64,000 nucleotides of DNA from positions 434,001 to 498,000 of the forward strand of contig NZ_JAKWJR010000001.1 of NCBI RefSeq assembly GCF_022761125.1, in the 5' to 3' direction. Shown here piece by piece: positions 40,860 to 49,234 of the stretch. This DNA is from Nocardioides sp. SR21. GTDB lineage: Bacteria > Actinomycetota > Actinomycetes > Propionibacteriales > Nocardioidaceae. Under the pieces are notes generated by a model. It did no database searches. It had not been told where the DNA came from and was given only the letters and a program-made list of their open reading frames with translations. The translations under genes were made by a program, and so were the position numbers. How positions within the stretch are numbered: the stretch's first letter is position 1; each line of letters opens with the position of its first letter.

Positions 40860-42331
40860 GCCGAGATCTCCTTCACGTCGTAGGCGTCCGCGTCGAACGA
40901 CGCGAGCTGGCGACGGAACGTGAACGTCGCCTTGGGCCACAGCACGGTGTTGCGGCCCTTCTCGTCGAGGTACCAGCTCGAGCAGCCGCCGGTGTTCCAG
41001 ACGGTGCGCTTCATCCGGCGCTGCAGGTCGGCGTTCCACTTCCGGTACGCGCGCGGGTTGGGCTCGACAGCGCCGTACCTCGCCCGGCGCATGGTGCGCA
41101 CCGCGTCGCGGACGTAGGCGACCTGCGCCTCGATGATGAACACCATGCTGGTGTGGCCCTGACCGGTGTTGGGGCCGACGAGCATGAAGAGGTTCGGGAA
41201 GCCCGGCACGGTGGTGCCCTTGTACGCCGCCATCCCGGTCTGGCGCCAGCTCTCGGCGAGCGTGTGGCCGGCGGTGCCGGTGATGTGCTCGGTGATCGGC
41301 AGCTCGGTCGTGTGGAAGCCGGTGGCCACCACGATCACGTCCACCGGCCGCTCGACACCGTCGGCGGTGACGACCGCGTTGCCGGTCACCTTGGTGATCC
41401 GGTCGGTCACCAGCTCGGTGTTGTCGGCGGCGAGCGCCGGGTAGTACGTGTTCGACCGCAGGATCCGCTTGCAGCCGATCGCGAACCTCGGCGTCACCTT
41501 CTCGCGCAGCACCGGGTCCTTGATGCCGATCGCGATGTTGGCCTGCGCGGCCTTCTGCGCGGGCGCGGCCAGCTTCGGGACCATGGTGAACGCCGGAACG
41601 TAGCCCTCGTGGGCCCAGTAGACGCCGGTCCGGTAGACCTTGCGCAGGAACGGGAAGCGCTTCAGTGCGGTGGCCTCGACGCCCTTGTAGGTCCGGTCGT
41701 TGCGGGGGATCACCCACGGCGCGCTGCGCTGGTAGACGTCGAGGTGGCCGGCCACCTTCTGCACCTCGGGCACGATCTGGATCGCCGAGGCGCCGGTGCC
41801 GATCACCGCGACGCGCTTGCCGGTGAGGTCGACGCTGTGGTCCCAGCGCGCCGAGTGGAACAGCGCGCCCTGGAACGTGTCGAGGCCGTCGATCTCGGGG
41901 AGCCTGGGCTCGGAGAGGCCGCCGGCGCCGACGATCAGCGTGGTCGAGGTGACGGTCCGCTCGCCGCCCGGCCCAGAGATCCGCACCTCCCAGCGCTGGG
42001 CCGCAGCGTCCCAGGCGGCGTGCTCCATCGTCGTCTCGAACTCGAACCGGTCGAGCGTGCCGGAGCGGCGGGCCACGCCCTCGATGTAGTCCTGGATCTC
42101 GGGCTGCGGGGAGTACGACTTCGACCAGTCGTGGGAGGCGAACGAGTACGAGTACAGCTGGCTCGGTACGTCGCAGCACGCGCCCGGGTAGGTGTTGTCG
42201 CGCCAGGTGCCGCCGACCGTGCTGCCCTTCTCGACCACGAGGAAGTCGGTCTCGCCGTCCTCCTGCAGCTTGATCGCGGCGCAGAGTCCGGCGAACCCCG
42301 CGCCGACGATGACATGCTCGACGTGCGTCAT
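40856..42331 (-). CDS. flavin-containing (Baeyer-Villiger type) monooxygenase
   Basis: 491 residues from ATG 42331. FAD Rossmann motif GAGFAG (10-15), GGTWRDNTYPGACCDVPS, the BVMO fingerprint F-x-G-x3-H-x3-W as FQGALFHSARW (153-163), second Rossmann GTGASA (178-183) and ATGFHTTELPI. Converts ketones to esters/lactones with NADPH and O2. Operon with the SDR; divergent from a TetR regulator across a 50-bp promoter that carries an inverted repeat. Confidence 0.93.
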   Translation of the reverse strand: MTHVEHVIVGAGFAGLCAAIKLQEDGETDFLVVEKGSTVGGTWRDNTYPGACCDVPSQLYSYSFASHDWSKSYSPQPEIQDYIEGVARRSGTLDRFEFETTMEHAAWDAAAQRWEVRISGPGGERTVTSTTLIVGAGGLSEPRLPEIDGLDTFQGALFHSARWDHSVDLTGKRVAVIGTGASAIQIVPEVQKVAGHLDVYQRSAPWVIPRNDRTYKGVEATALKRFPFLRKVYRTGVYWAHEGYVPAFTMVPKLAAPAQKAAQANIAIGIKDPVLREKVTPRFAIGCKRILRSNTYYPALAADNTELVTDRITKVTGNAVVTADGVERPVDVIVVATGFHTTELPITEHITGTAGHTLAESWRQTGMAAYKGTTVPGFPNLFMLVGPNTGQGHTSMVFIIEAQVAYVRDAVRTMRRARYGAVEPNPRAYRKWNADLQRRMKRTVWNTGGCSSWYLDEKGRNTVLWPKATFTFRRQLASFDADAYDVKEISA

Positions 42332-42338
42332 GGCCCAG

Positions 42339-42344
42339 ACCGTA
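42339..42344 (-). promoter_or_regulatory. leaderless-type -10 box of the BVMO operon
   Basis: Minus-strand TACGGT with seven bases to ATG 42331; a minus-strand TTGACA lies 18 bp further upstream inside the inverted repeat. Confidence 0.55.
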
Positions 42345-42351
42345 CTGGCGG

Positions 42352-42370
42352 TATTGAAAAAGTGTCAATA
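42352..42370. promoter_or_regulatory. TetR operator candidate
   Basis: TATTGA and TCAATA are separated by 7 bp. The site overlaps the -35 of the BVMO operon and the -10 of the TetR gene, so one dimer could block both directions. Confidence 0.5.
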
Positions 42371-42374
42371 AGGT
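42369..42374 (+). promoter_or_regulatory. leaderless-type -10 box of the TetR gene
   Basis: TAAGGT with seven bases to GTG 42382. Confidence 0.45.
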
Positions 42375-42381
42375 GGTGTGC

Positions 42382-42981
42382 GTGACCTCGACGACCCGGA
42401 CCCGACTGACCCCGGAGCAGCGCCGGGCGCAGCTGCTGGACCTCGGCGTGGAGCTGCTGGCGACCCGGTCGCTCGACGAGCTGTCGATCGACCTGCTCGC
42501 CGAGGAGGCGGGCATCTCCCGCGGCCTGCTGTACCACTACTTCGGCAACAAGCACGCCTTCCACGAGGCCGTCGTGCGCCGGGCCGCCGACGAGCTGATC
42601 GCCCAGACCGCGCCGCCCGCCGACGGCGAGCCGCTGGAGCGGGTGCTCGCCTCGGTGACGGCGTACGTCGACTACGTCGTCACCAACCACGAGGGCTACC
42701 TGTCGCTGGTGAAGGGTGCCGCGGGCGGCAACGAGTCGATCCGGGGGATCTACGAGCAGACGCGGTCGGACATGGGGGACCGGGTCTTCCGCGAGCACCC
42801 GCAGGGCGACATCGTCCCCGACACCCCGGCCAACCGGCTGGTGGTCCGCGGCTGGACCGCGATGACCGAGGAGCTGGTGCTCTCCTGGATCGCGGACCCG
42901 AACGGCGTCACCCGCGACGAGCTCATCGCGATCCTCGTGGCCTCGCTACCGGCCCTGGTCGGCGTCACCGAGGAAGCGTGA
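42382..42981 (+). CDS. TetR-family transcriptional regulator
   Basis: 199 residues from GTG 42382 (GTGs at 42373 and 42376 are alternatives). HTH at about 35-55 (LAEEAGISRGLLYHYFGNKH), effector domain of mostly helical character. Divergent from the BVMO/SDR operon, so most likely its repressor, responding to a pathway substrate. 3' end overlaps the sensor-kinase 3' end by 17 bases. Confidence 0.92.
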   Translation: MTSTTRTRLTPEQRRAQLLDLGVELLATRSLDELSIDLLAEEAGISRGLLYHYFGNKHAFHEAVVRRAADELIAQTAPPADGEPLERVLASVTAYVDYVVTNHEGYLSLVKGAAGGNESIRGIYEQTRSDMGDRVFREHPQGDIVPDTPANRLVVRGWTAMTEELVLSWIADPNGVTRDELIAILVASLPALVGVTEEA

Positions 42982-44365
42982 CGTCCAGGGTCGTGTCGCC
43001 CGGCACCGACTGAAGCGTGACCGTGCCGCCGTGCGCGGCGACGATCGCCTCGACCAGGGAGAGCCCGAGCCCGACGCCGACCTGGCTGCCGCGTGTGCGG
43101 GCGGTGTCCCCGCGCGCGAACCGCTCGAAGGCGTGGTCGACCAGCTCAGGTGGGAAGCCCGGCCCGTCGTCGTGCACCGCGAACCCGTCGCGGCGGACGC
43201 GCACCGTCACCGTCGTACCGGCCGGCGTGTGACGGGCGGCGTTCGACAGCAGGTTCGTCGCGACCTGGTGCAGGCGCAGGTCGTCGCCCACCACCTCGTA
43301 CGGCGTGTCCACGGCGTCGTCGGGCACGTCGAGGCGCCAGTGGTGGCCGGGGGCGACCACGCGGGCGTCGGACACCGCCTCGAGCAGCAGCCGGGTGAGG
43401 TCGACCGGCTCCTGCGCCAGCGGCCTGCCCGAGTCGAGCCGCGCCAGGAGCAGCAGGTCCTCGACGAGCGAGGTCATCCGGCCGGACTCCTCCTCGACCT
43501 TGTCGAGCGCGGTCGCGGTGGCTGCGGCGTCGTCGGGCCGGCGCCGGGCAAGCTCGGTGTAGCCGGCGATCGTCGCCAGCGGGCTGCGCAGCTCGTGCGA
43601 GGCGTCGGCGACGAACTGCCGGACCTGCTGCTCGCTGCGGTGCCGCGCGTCGAGCGAGGTCTCGACGTGGGCGAGCAGCGCGTTCAGTGCCGCGCCCACC
43701 TGGCCGACCTCGGTGCGCTCGTCGGTGAGGTGGTCCGGCACCCGCTCGGTGAGGTCGATCTCGCCGGACGCGAGGGGCAGCTCGGCCACCGCGTGCGCGG
43801 TCTCGGCGACCTCGCGCAGCGGCCGCAGCTGGCGGCGTACGACGACCAGGGCGACGCCGCCGCCCAGGGCGGTCGCGATCACCGCGAAGAGCAGCTCGAG
43901 CGAGACGAGTCGCTCGAGCACGCTCGACACGGAGTCCTCGGGCAGGCCGACGAGGTAGGTACCGCCGTCCGGCGTGGGGATCGCCTGGACCCGGAAGTCG
44001 CCGATCCCCGGCAGGCTGACGGTGTGCGTCTCCCGGTCCGTGGGCACCTGCGCGAGCTCGTCGGCCGCCGCGTCATCGAGCCGCACCTGACGGATGGGTT
44101 CCTCCGCCGACCGTGGCTCGACGACGTACACCTCCGCGGTGCCGTCATCCGAGATGAGGGCCCGCACCATCCCGACCTCCATGCCGGGTCCGCCCGTCGG
44201 GCCGCCGCCGATGGGCAGCTGGTGCACCTGCTCGTCGAGACGGTCGTTCAGGTAGCGGCTCATCGCGACGGTGGTCGCGGCACCGAGCAACACGGACACC
44301 ACGAGGATCAGCAGCACCGTGGTGAGCACCAGCCGCGAGGTCAGCGACGCGAAGGCGCGCCTCAT
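42965..44365 (-). CDS. membrane sensor histidine kinase
   Basis: 466 residues from ATG 44365. TM1 at about 11-35, extracytoplasmic loop of about 120 residues, TM2 at about 155-177, HAMP (178-245), HisKA with His257 (ASHELRSPLATIAGYTELA), then N-box NLLSNAARHT, G1 DDGPGFP, F-box and G2 GVGLGLSLVEA. Resembles the TrcS/PrrB/CseC group of actinobacterial kinases. Overlaps the response regulator stop by four bases; cognate pair. Confidence 0.93.
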   Translation of the reverse strand: MRRAFASLTSRLVLTTVLLILVVSVLLGAATTVAMSRYLNDRLDEQVHQLPIGGGPTGGPGMEVGMVRALISDDGTAEVYVVEPRSAEEPIRQVRLDDAAADELAQVPTDRETHTVSLPGIGDFRVQAIPTPDGGTYLVGLPEDSVSSVLERLVSLELLFAVIATALGGGVALVVVRRQLRPLREVAETAHAVAELPLASGEIDLTERVPDHLTDERTEVGQVGAALNALLAHVETSLDARHRSEQQVRQFVADASHELRSPLATIAGYTELARRRPDDAAATATALDKVEEESGRMTSLVEDLLLLARLDSGRPLAQEPVDLTRLLLEAVSDARVVAPGHHWRLDVPDDAVDTPYEVVGDDLRLHQVATNLLSNAARHTPAGTTVTVRVRRDGFAVHDDGPGFPPELVDHAFERFARGDTARTRGSQVGVGLGLSLVEAIVAAHGGTVTLQSVPGDTTLDVTLPR

Positions 44366-45084
44366 GCGTCGGCCGGCTTCAGCACGTAGCCCGCGCCGCG
44401 CATGGTGTGGATCATCGGCTCGCGTCCCGCGTCGATCTTCTTGCGCAGGTAGGAGATGTAGAGCTCGACGACGTTGGCCTGGCCGCCGAAGTCGTAGTTC
44501 CAGACCCGGTCCAGGATCTGTGCCTTCGAGAGCACCCGGCGCGGGTTGCGCATCAGGAAGCGCAGCAGCTCGAACTCCGTCGCGGTCAGCGCGATCGGCT
44601 CGCCGCCGCGGAACACCTCGTGGCTGTCCTCGTCGAGGCTGAGGTCGCCCACGACCAGCATCGGGGTCGAGGTGACCTGCTGCGCGCCGGTCCGCCTCAT
44701 CAGCGCTCGCAGCCGGGCCACCAGCTCCTCCAGGGAGAACGGCTTCGTCACGTAGTCGTCACCGCCCGCGGTCAGCCCGGCCACCCGGTCCTCGACCGCG
44801 TCGCGGGCGGTGAGGAACACGACGGGTACGTCGGGGTTCGTGGACCGCATCCGGCGCAGTACCTCGAGCCCGTCGAAGTCGGGCAGCATCATGTCGAGCA
44901 CCACCGCATCGGGGCGGAACTCGCGGGCGGTGGAGACCGCCTTCGACCCGGTGTGCGCGACGGCCACCTGCCAGCCCTCGTAGCGCAGCGCCATCGAGAC
45001 CAGCTCGGCGATGTTCACCTCGTCGTCGACGACCAGCACGCGCAGAGGGGTGCCATCGGGTCGGGTCAGCTCCATGTCGACCAT
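44362..45084 (-). CDS. OmpR-family response regulator
   Basis: 240 residues from ATG 45084, placed by a leaderless-type box; ATG 45075 is the internal alternative. Receiver with phospho-acceptor Asp64 (VVLDMMLPDFDG), switch Thr/Lys (TAR, YVTKPFS Lys114), then a winged-helix trans_reg_C domain (LTATEFELLRFLMRNPRRVL, ELYISYLRKKID). Acts with the kinase encoded next. Its own promoter has 11-bp-spaced CACAG repeats on the minus strand, suggesting autoregulation. Confidence 0.95.
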   Translation of the reverse strand: MVDMELTRPDGTPLRVLVVDDEVNIAELVSMALRYEGWQVAVAHTGSKAVSTAREFRPDAVVLDMMLPDFDGLEVLRRMRSTNPDVPVVFLTARDAVEDRVAGLTAGGDDYVTKPFSLEELVARLRALMRRTGAQQVTSTPMLVVGDLSLDEDSHEVFRGGEPIALTATEFELLRFLMRNPRRVLSKAQILDRVWNYDFGGQANVVELYISYLRKKIDAGREPMIHTMRGAGYVLKPADA

Positions 45085-45091
45085 CGTGCCC

Positions 45092-45097
45092 ACGCTA
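45092..45097 (-). promoter_or_regulatory. leaderless-type -10 box of the response regulator
   Basis: Minus-strand TAGCGT with seven bases to ATG 45084. Confidence 0.5.
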
Positions 45098-45098
45098 A

Positions 45099-45129
45099 CT
45101 GTGCACTTGCTGTGAACGAGCTGTGGCGG
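45099..45129. promoter_or_regulatory. three CTGTG repeats at 11-bp period
   Basis: CTGTG starts at 45099, 45110 and 45121; on the minus strand this reads TTCACAG-N4-TGCACAG. Direct repeats one helical turn apart suit OmpR-family dimers, here immediately upstream of an OmpR-family gene and between it and the divergent 45194 gene. Confidence 0.55.
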
Positions 45130-45193
45130 ACTCACGACGTGCTCACCGGTCGCACACAGGAGCCGCACAGCGGGCGGGAGGAGCGTCGTCCTC

Positions 45194-45562
45194 ATGACCG
45201 AGAACAACGACACCCAGAACCTGGAGGCCGCACCGCCGGCCGACCCGGAGCCCCAGAAGCGCATTCGCGACCGTCGCGTCGGCGTCGTCGCCCTGGCTGC
45301 CTCGACCGTGGGCGCGCTGCTGATCGGCGGCACGCTCGGCGCCGTCTCAGGCGCCGCAGTCGGGTACGGCGTCGGCCACCACGACCACCCGGACCGCCCG
45401 GCGCTCGTGCAGCGCGAGGGCACGCAGCAGGACGGCCTGCCCGGCGGCGGGATGCCCGGCGGCCAGCAGTTCGCGCCGCCGAACGGCCAGCTGCCGCCGG
45501 GCACGACCCAGGAGCAGGAGGAGTCGGACGGCTCCGACAGCTCGGACAGCTCGAACAGCTGA
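45194..45562 (+). CDS. small membrane protein with His patch and Ser/Asp tail
   Basis: 122 residues. Acidic N-terminus with a basic RIRDRR before one glycine-zipper membrane helix (VGVVALAASTVGALLIGGTL, continuing GAVSGAAVGYG), then GHHDHPD, a Gly/Pro/Gln-rich stretch and a low-complexity Ser/Asp ending. Divergent from the two-component system and close to the 11-bp repeats, so it is a plausible direct target of that regulator. Metal or stress sensing at the envelope is a guess. Confidence 0.65.
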   Translation: MTENNDTQNLEAAPPADPEPQKRIRDRRVGVVALAASTVGALLIGGTLGAVSGAAVGYGVGHHDHPDRPALVQREGTQQDGLPGGGMPGGQQFAPPNGQLPPGTTQEQEESDGSDSSDSSNS

Positions 45563-45814
45563 GAGAGCGTGGCATCGTCGAGGCCAACCCCACGTCCGCC
45601 GCTCTCCCTCGGCCCCGAGCCGTCGAGATCGCGGTGCCCCCTCGGCCTCGACGAGCCACACTGCGTTCCGCACGCTAGACCCGCGAGGCCCGTCTCCGGC
45701 ATGTCCCGAAGGGCTGCCCTTTCGGGCAGGTGCGGGCAAGCGTCATGGTTTCGGACCTGATGCGTCCCTAGGCTGAACCTGCCTGCTCGTCGCACATCTC
45801 TCGGGGGACCCGTC

Positions 45815-47401
45815 GTGAAGTACCTGGCGCTCGTCGCTGCCTGCCTGCTCACCGCCACGCTCGCTGCACCGACGTCCGCGGAGGCAGCAGTCGACCCGGT
45901 GGAGGTCACCTTCCCTGACATCGCCATGTTCAATCCGGAGCACACCCCGTACGTCTTGGAGGTCCACGACCCGCAGCCCGAGCTCGGAGAGCTGGTCGTC
46001 GCCTGGGGACAGCATCGGATGGCGCTGCCCCACGACGGCGCGGTGACGGTTCCGCTCACGTTCGCCGACAGCTACTCCACGACGCTGCAGGTCCTGCGCT
46101 GCATGGTCGGTGGAGAAATTTGCTCCGGTACCAGTCAGGTTCGGACGGTCACGCTCGTGAACCACCTCAACATCCGTCTCGACGAGGCCGGATGGCGCAC
46201 GCTGGGGACGGGCTCCGATATCCCGGTCGAGGTGACCTACCCGGATCTCGCGAAGGGCGAGCCGATCCGGCTCGAGTGGACCGTGACCGACTTGGCCGAC
46301 GGGGAGGTGATCGTCTCCGGCGCCGACGATTGGGTCATCGGGCAGCCTCGACCCGTTTTGGGCATCCCCGCTGCCACGGACGCGCAGGAGGTTCGGCTCT
46401 CGGTCCGAGCTGTCTCGGACTCGACCCGGTGGGGACGCCTCGAGGGGGCGGACGAGCACGACTACGGGGTCGATGTGCTGCCACCGAAGATGAAGGCCAG
46501 TCTGTCGTCCGACGTCGTGTTCCCCGCCCCTGACGGCTACCTCGACTACACCCGTATCAAGGTCGGCCCGTGGACCGGCCCGTCCACCCTCCGGGTGGAC
46601 GTCGTCGACCGGGCGGGCGCGGTGACCAACGTCTACTCGGGTCGCGCCGACGGCATCGCTTTCGACGGCCACCACGACGGCGAGCCGTTCCCTCCCGGCC
46701 GGTACACGCTCCGTGTCACCGGCTTCGACGACTCGGGCAACGCCACCGTGCGCGAGCTCCCCGTCCGCGTCGACGACCGGGTCCGGGTCGAACGGTCGTT
46801 CCGCCGGACCATCCCCGCCGCACGCACCGTGGCCGATCAGTACGTCGGTGCGTGCTCGCACCTAGGGCCGGCTTCCGGTCGCGGTTGGAAGGGCTCACTC
46901 GGGCTCTACTCGACCTCGCCCTGCAGGAAGAAGGACGGCTCGGTCGTCTCGACGCTGCATGGTGCGCAGGTGCCGGCCTCGGTGGGCGAGTACCCGAGCT
47001 CCCTCCGGCTGTCGTTGTACGGCGGTCCTGCGCGCGGCGCGGCGTCGGCCTACCTGGTGCACGGGTGGCTGCGCAACGAGACCAACGGGTTCATCAAGCG
47101 CCGCGTGGTCCGTGGTGGGCTCGGTGAGCACAAGACCAACGGCATCGCGGCCACCTCGGTGGTCCGCGAGATCGACGGCAAGTCGTGGGTGTACTGGCAG
47201 GTCGGGCTGACCGACGGCAGCCGCTACGACATCAAGAGCTTCACGATCAGCACGGACTACTACACGCTCGTCGCCCCCGCGTCCCGCACCGCGAGCGACG
47301 CGAAGACCATCGCCGAGCCGAGCGGGGCGCCGGGTCCGGGGTACACCCCGCCGAAGACGGAGGCCGCGCTGTTGCTGGCGGCGTACAAGCCCGGGATCTG
47401 A
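45815..47401 (+). CDS. large secreted beta-rich protein
   Basis: 528 residues from GTG 45815 behind CGGGGGAC. Signal peptide MKYLALVAACLLTATLAAPT. The body appears to be several Ig-like domains (for example 28-120, 125-225, 230-320 with PGRYTLRVTGFDDSGNATVR), then a C-terminal domain with paired Cys (ACSHLGP, SPCRKKD) and the ending SRYDIKSFTIST. The N-terminal half has more A/T-ending codons than most neighbours. The last ~45 residues run antisense over the conserved end of the convergent flavoprotein, so the natural stop may have been lost near 47273. Confidence 0.8.
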   Translation: MKYLALVAACLLTATLAAPTSAEAAVDPVEVTFPDIAMFNPEHTPYVLEVHDPQPELGELVVAWGQHRMALPHDGAVTVPLTFADSYSTTLQVLRCMVGGEICSGTSQVRTVTLVNHLNIRLDEAGWRTLGTGSDIPVEVTYPDLAKGEPIRLEWTVTDLADGEVIVSGADDWVIGQPRPVLGIPAATDAQEVRLSVRAVSDSTRWGRLEGADEHDYGVDVLPPKMKASLSSDVVFPAPDGYLDYTRIKVGPWTGPSTLRVDVVDRAGAVTNVYSGRADGIAFDGHHDGEPFPPGRYTLRVTGFDDSGNATVRELPVRVDDRVRVERSFRRTIPAARTVADQYVGACSHLGPASGRGWKGSLGLYSTSPCRKKDGSVVSTLHGAQVPASVGEYPSSLRLSLYGGPARGAASAYLVHGWLRNETNGFIKRRVVRGGLGEHKTNGIAATSVVREIDGKSWVYWQVGLTDGSRYDIKSFTISTDYYTLVAPASRTASDAKTIAEPSGAPGPGYTPPKTEAALLLAAYKPGI

Positions 47402-48768
47402 CTGCCGTCCTCGCGCAGCACCCGGCCGCGGTCGTCGGTGACGAGCCCGCCCTTGGTGCCGAGGTCGGACAGCACGAAGCGGGCGGCGTAGAACGGCGCC
47501 TGCGTGCACGCCGTCGGGCCGGCGCCGCCGGTGAAGAACGTGTCGTACTCGTCCCGGCCGCGGCCGAAGTCCTCGTCGACCCCGGACTCGCAGAAGCCGT
47601 TGAAGCGCTCGACCGTCGCGACCAAGGAGTCGGCAGGTACGCCGATCGCCTCGGCCAGCTCCGCGATCGAGTCCGCGCGCACCCAGGTGCCGGCGGCGAG
47701 GTGCTCGTCCGGTGATCCCTCGGGCATCGCGATCGCGGGCAGCCGGCCACCCTCGGCGGAGTCGAAGACGAACCACGACGGGATCCGCTCGGGGGCCTTG
47801 GCCATCTCGCGGCCGAAGCGGTCGTAGGGGAGCGTCTCGTTGGCGTAGCGCTTGCCGTTCGCGTCGACCATCAGCCCGGAGCGGAAGCCGAGGGTGAACG
47901 AGCCGCCGCCGTCCGGCTGCTCGAGGCCGGGGCAGAACCAGCCGACCCCGCTGTAGTCAGTCGCCGCGCCGATCGCCACGGCGGCCGCGATCGGCTCGCC
48001 GGTGTTCGTCCCGCGCGGCGCCATCGTCCAGGCGACGTCACCGGGCACCCCGCGCGCGGCGCGCTCCTCGGCATTGCCCTCGAAGCCGCCGGCCGCGACC
48101 AGCACCCCGCGGCGCGCGGTGATCTCGACCGGTCCCTCGGGCGTCATCGCCGCGACGCCGGCGACCCGGTCGCCGTCGAGGACGAGGCCGGTGACCGGCA
48201 GCTCGGTGAGCACCGTCCCGCCCCCGCTCAGGAACCCGTCGAGCAGCCGCGCGATCAGCGACTGCCCGCCGCTGAGCGTGTTGCGGCCGGGCTCGCCCAC
48301 CCGGTCGCGCTCCACCGGCGGTCGGACGAGCTCGCCGACCCGCTCCGGCAGCTCGCCGCGCTTGATGTTCGTCGGCTGGATCGAACGGCCCATCGGCACC
48401 CGGCCGGGGGCGTCGTAGTACTCGGAGAACGGCAGCCACTCGAACGGCACCCCGGCATCCTCGAGCTCGGCGACCAGCTCGGGCGCGTGCCGCAGGAACG
48501 CCTCGACCTTGGTCTCGTCCGGGTCGCCCAGGATGGCCGCGAGGTACTCACGCGCTCCCTCCGTCGAGTCGGGGATGCCGGCGCGCTGCTGCACCTGGCT
48601 GCCCGGCAGCCAGCACGCCCCGCCGGAGTACGCCGAGGTCCCGCCCAGCAGTGCGGTCTTCTCGACCACCACGGTGCTCAGTCCGGCCCTCTGGGCGAGG
48701 AAGGCGCCGGTCATCGCACCCCCGCCCGACCCGACCACAACCACGTCGTACTCCCGTGCCTCCGTCAT
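47260..48768 (-). CDS. FAD-dependent dehydrogenase, 3-ketosteroid delta1-dehydrogenase-like
   Basis: 502 residues from ATG 48768. FAD-binding GSGGGAMTGAFLAQRAGL (13-30) and EKTALLGGTSAYSGGACWLP are the signature of the fumarate reductase/KstD flavoproteins; the C-terminal GGLVTDDRGRVLREDGSQIP, LYAASNSAAS and YPGPGAPLGSAMVF complete the FAD site. Related enzymes desaturate 3-ketosteroids at C1-C2. A perfect KstR-type operator overlaps its promoter, consistent with steroid catabolism, though no other steroid gene is adjacent. Confidence 0.88.
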   Translation of the reverse strand: MTEAREYDVVVVGSGGGAMTGAFLAQRAGLSTVVVEKTALLGGTSAYSGGACWLPGSQVQQRAGIPDSTEGAREYLAAILGDPDETKVEAFLRHAPELVAELEDAGVPFEWLPFSEYYDAPGRVPMGRSIQPTNIKRGELPERVGELVRPPVERDRVGEPGRNTLSGGQSLIARLLDGFLSGGGTVLTELPVTGLVLDGDRVAGVAAMTPEGPVEITARRGVLVAAGGFEGNAEERAARGVPGDVAWTMAPRGTNTGEPIAAAVAIGAATDYSGVGWFCPGLEQPDGGGSFTLGFRSGLMVDANGKRYANETLPYDRFGREMAKAPERIPSWFVFDSAEGGRLPAIAMPEGSPDEHLAAGTWVRADSIAELAEAIGVPADSLVATVERFNGFCESGVDEDFGRGRDEYDTFFTGGAGPTACTQAPFYAARFVLSDLGTKGGLVTDDRGRVLREDGSQIPGLYAASNSAASVFGGVYPGPGAPLGSAMVFASLAVRDAGATSV

Positions 48769-48774
48769 GCGGCG

Positions 48775-48780
48775 ATACTA
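48775..48780 (-). promoter_or_regulatory. leaderless-type -10 box of the KstD-like gene
   Basis: Minus-strand TAGTAT with six bases to ATG 48768; its first two bases are part of the operator. Confidence 0.55.
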
Positions 48781-48792
48781 GAACACGTTCTA
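48779..48792. promoter_or_regulatory. KstR-type operator
   Basis: TAGAACACGTTCTA is a perfect 14-bp palindrome and fits the KstR consensus TnnAACnnGTTnnA of the actinobacterial cholesterol/steroid regulon. It overlaps the -10 box, so binding would block initiation. Confidence 0.75.
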
Positions 48793-48793
48793 T

Positions 48794-49155
48794 GTCTCGA
48801 TACGCTCGCTGGCGCTCGCTACTCGACAACCGGCAGGCAATGTCGGTGGTCGAGTAGCTCGCGACTCGACAACCCTGGCGGGCGATGTCGGTGGTCGAGT
48901 AGCCGCCGAGGAACGAGGCGGCGTATCGAGACCCTTCGAGGGTGGGGTGGGGTCTCGATACGCTCGCTGGCGCTCGCTACTCGACCAACGAGCGCGGGTA
49001 TCGGTGGTCGAGTAGCCGCCGAGGAACGAGGCGGCGTATCGAGACCGTCGGGGATGGGTCGGGTCTCGATACGCTCGCTGGCGCTCGCTACTCGACCAAC
49101 GAGGTGGGTGTCGGTGGTCGAGTAGCCGCCGAGGGACGAGGTGGCGTATCGAGAC
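48794..49155. repeat. array of alternating inverted repeats, three A-B units
   Basis: Unit A (34 bp, starting GTCTCGATACGCTCGCTGGC) occurs at 48794, 48952 and 49063. Unit B (43 bp, starting GGTGGTCGAGTAGCCGCCGA) occurs at 48890, 49003 and 49113. A and B share inverted ends (GTCGAGTAGC against GTATCGAGAC), so each A-B pair can fold into a long hairpin. A partial copy lies at 48845-48873. This fills the 466-bp gap between the KstD-like gene and hrpA; the rest (49156-49234) shows no gene. Confidence 0.85.
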
Positions 49156-49234
49156 CTTCGAGATGGGCTCGGTCGCGGGATCCTCGACCGACGATGGGTA
49201 ACCGGCTGGACGGGCTTGGCACAATGGGTCGGTC

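Noticed and set aside
48794..49155. CRISPR array
   Set aside because: Repeats alternate in orientation, the spacers are not uniform, and no cas genes are present.
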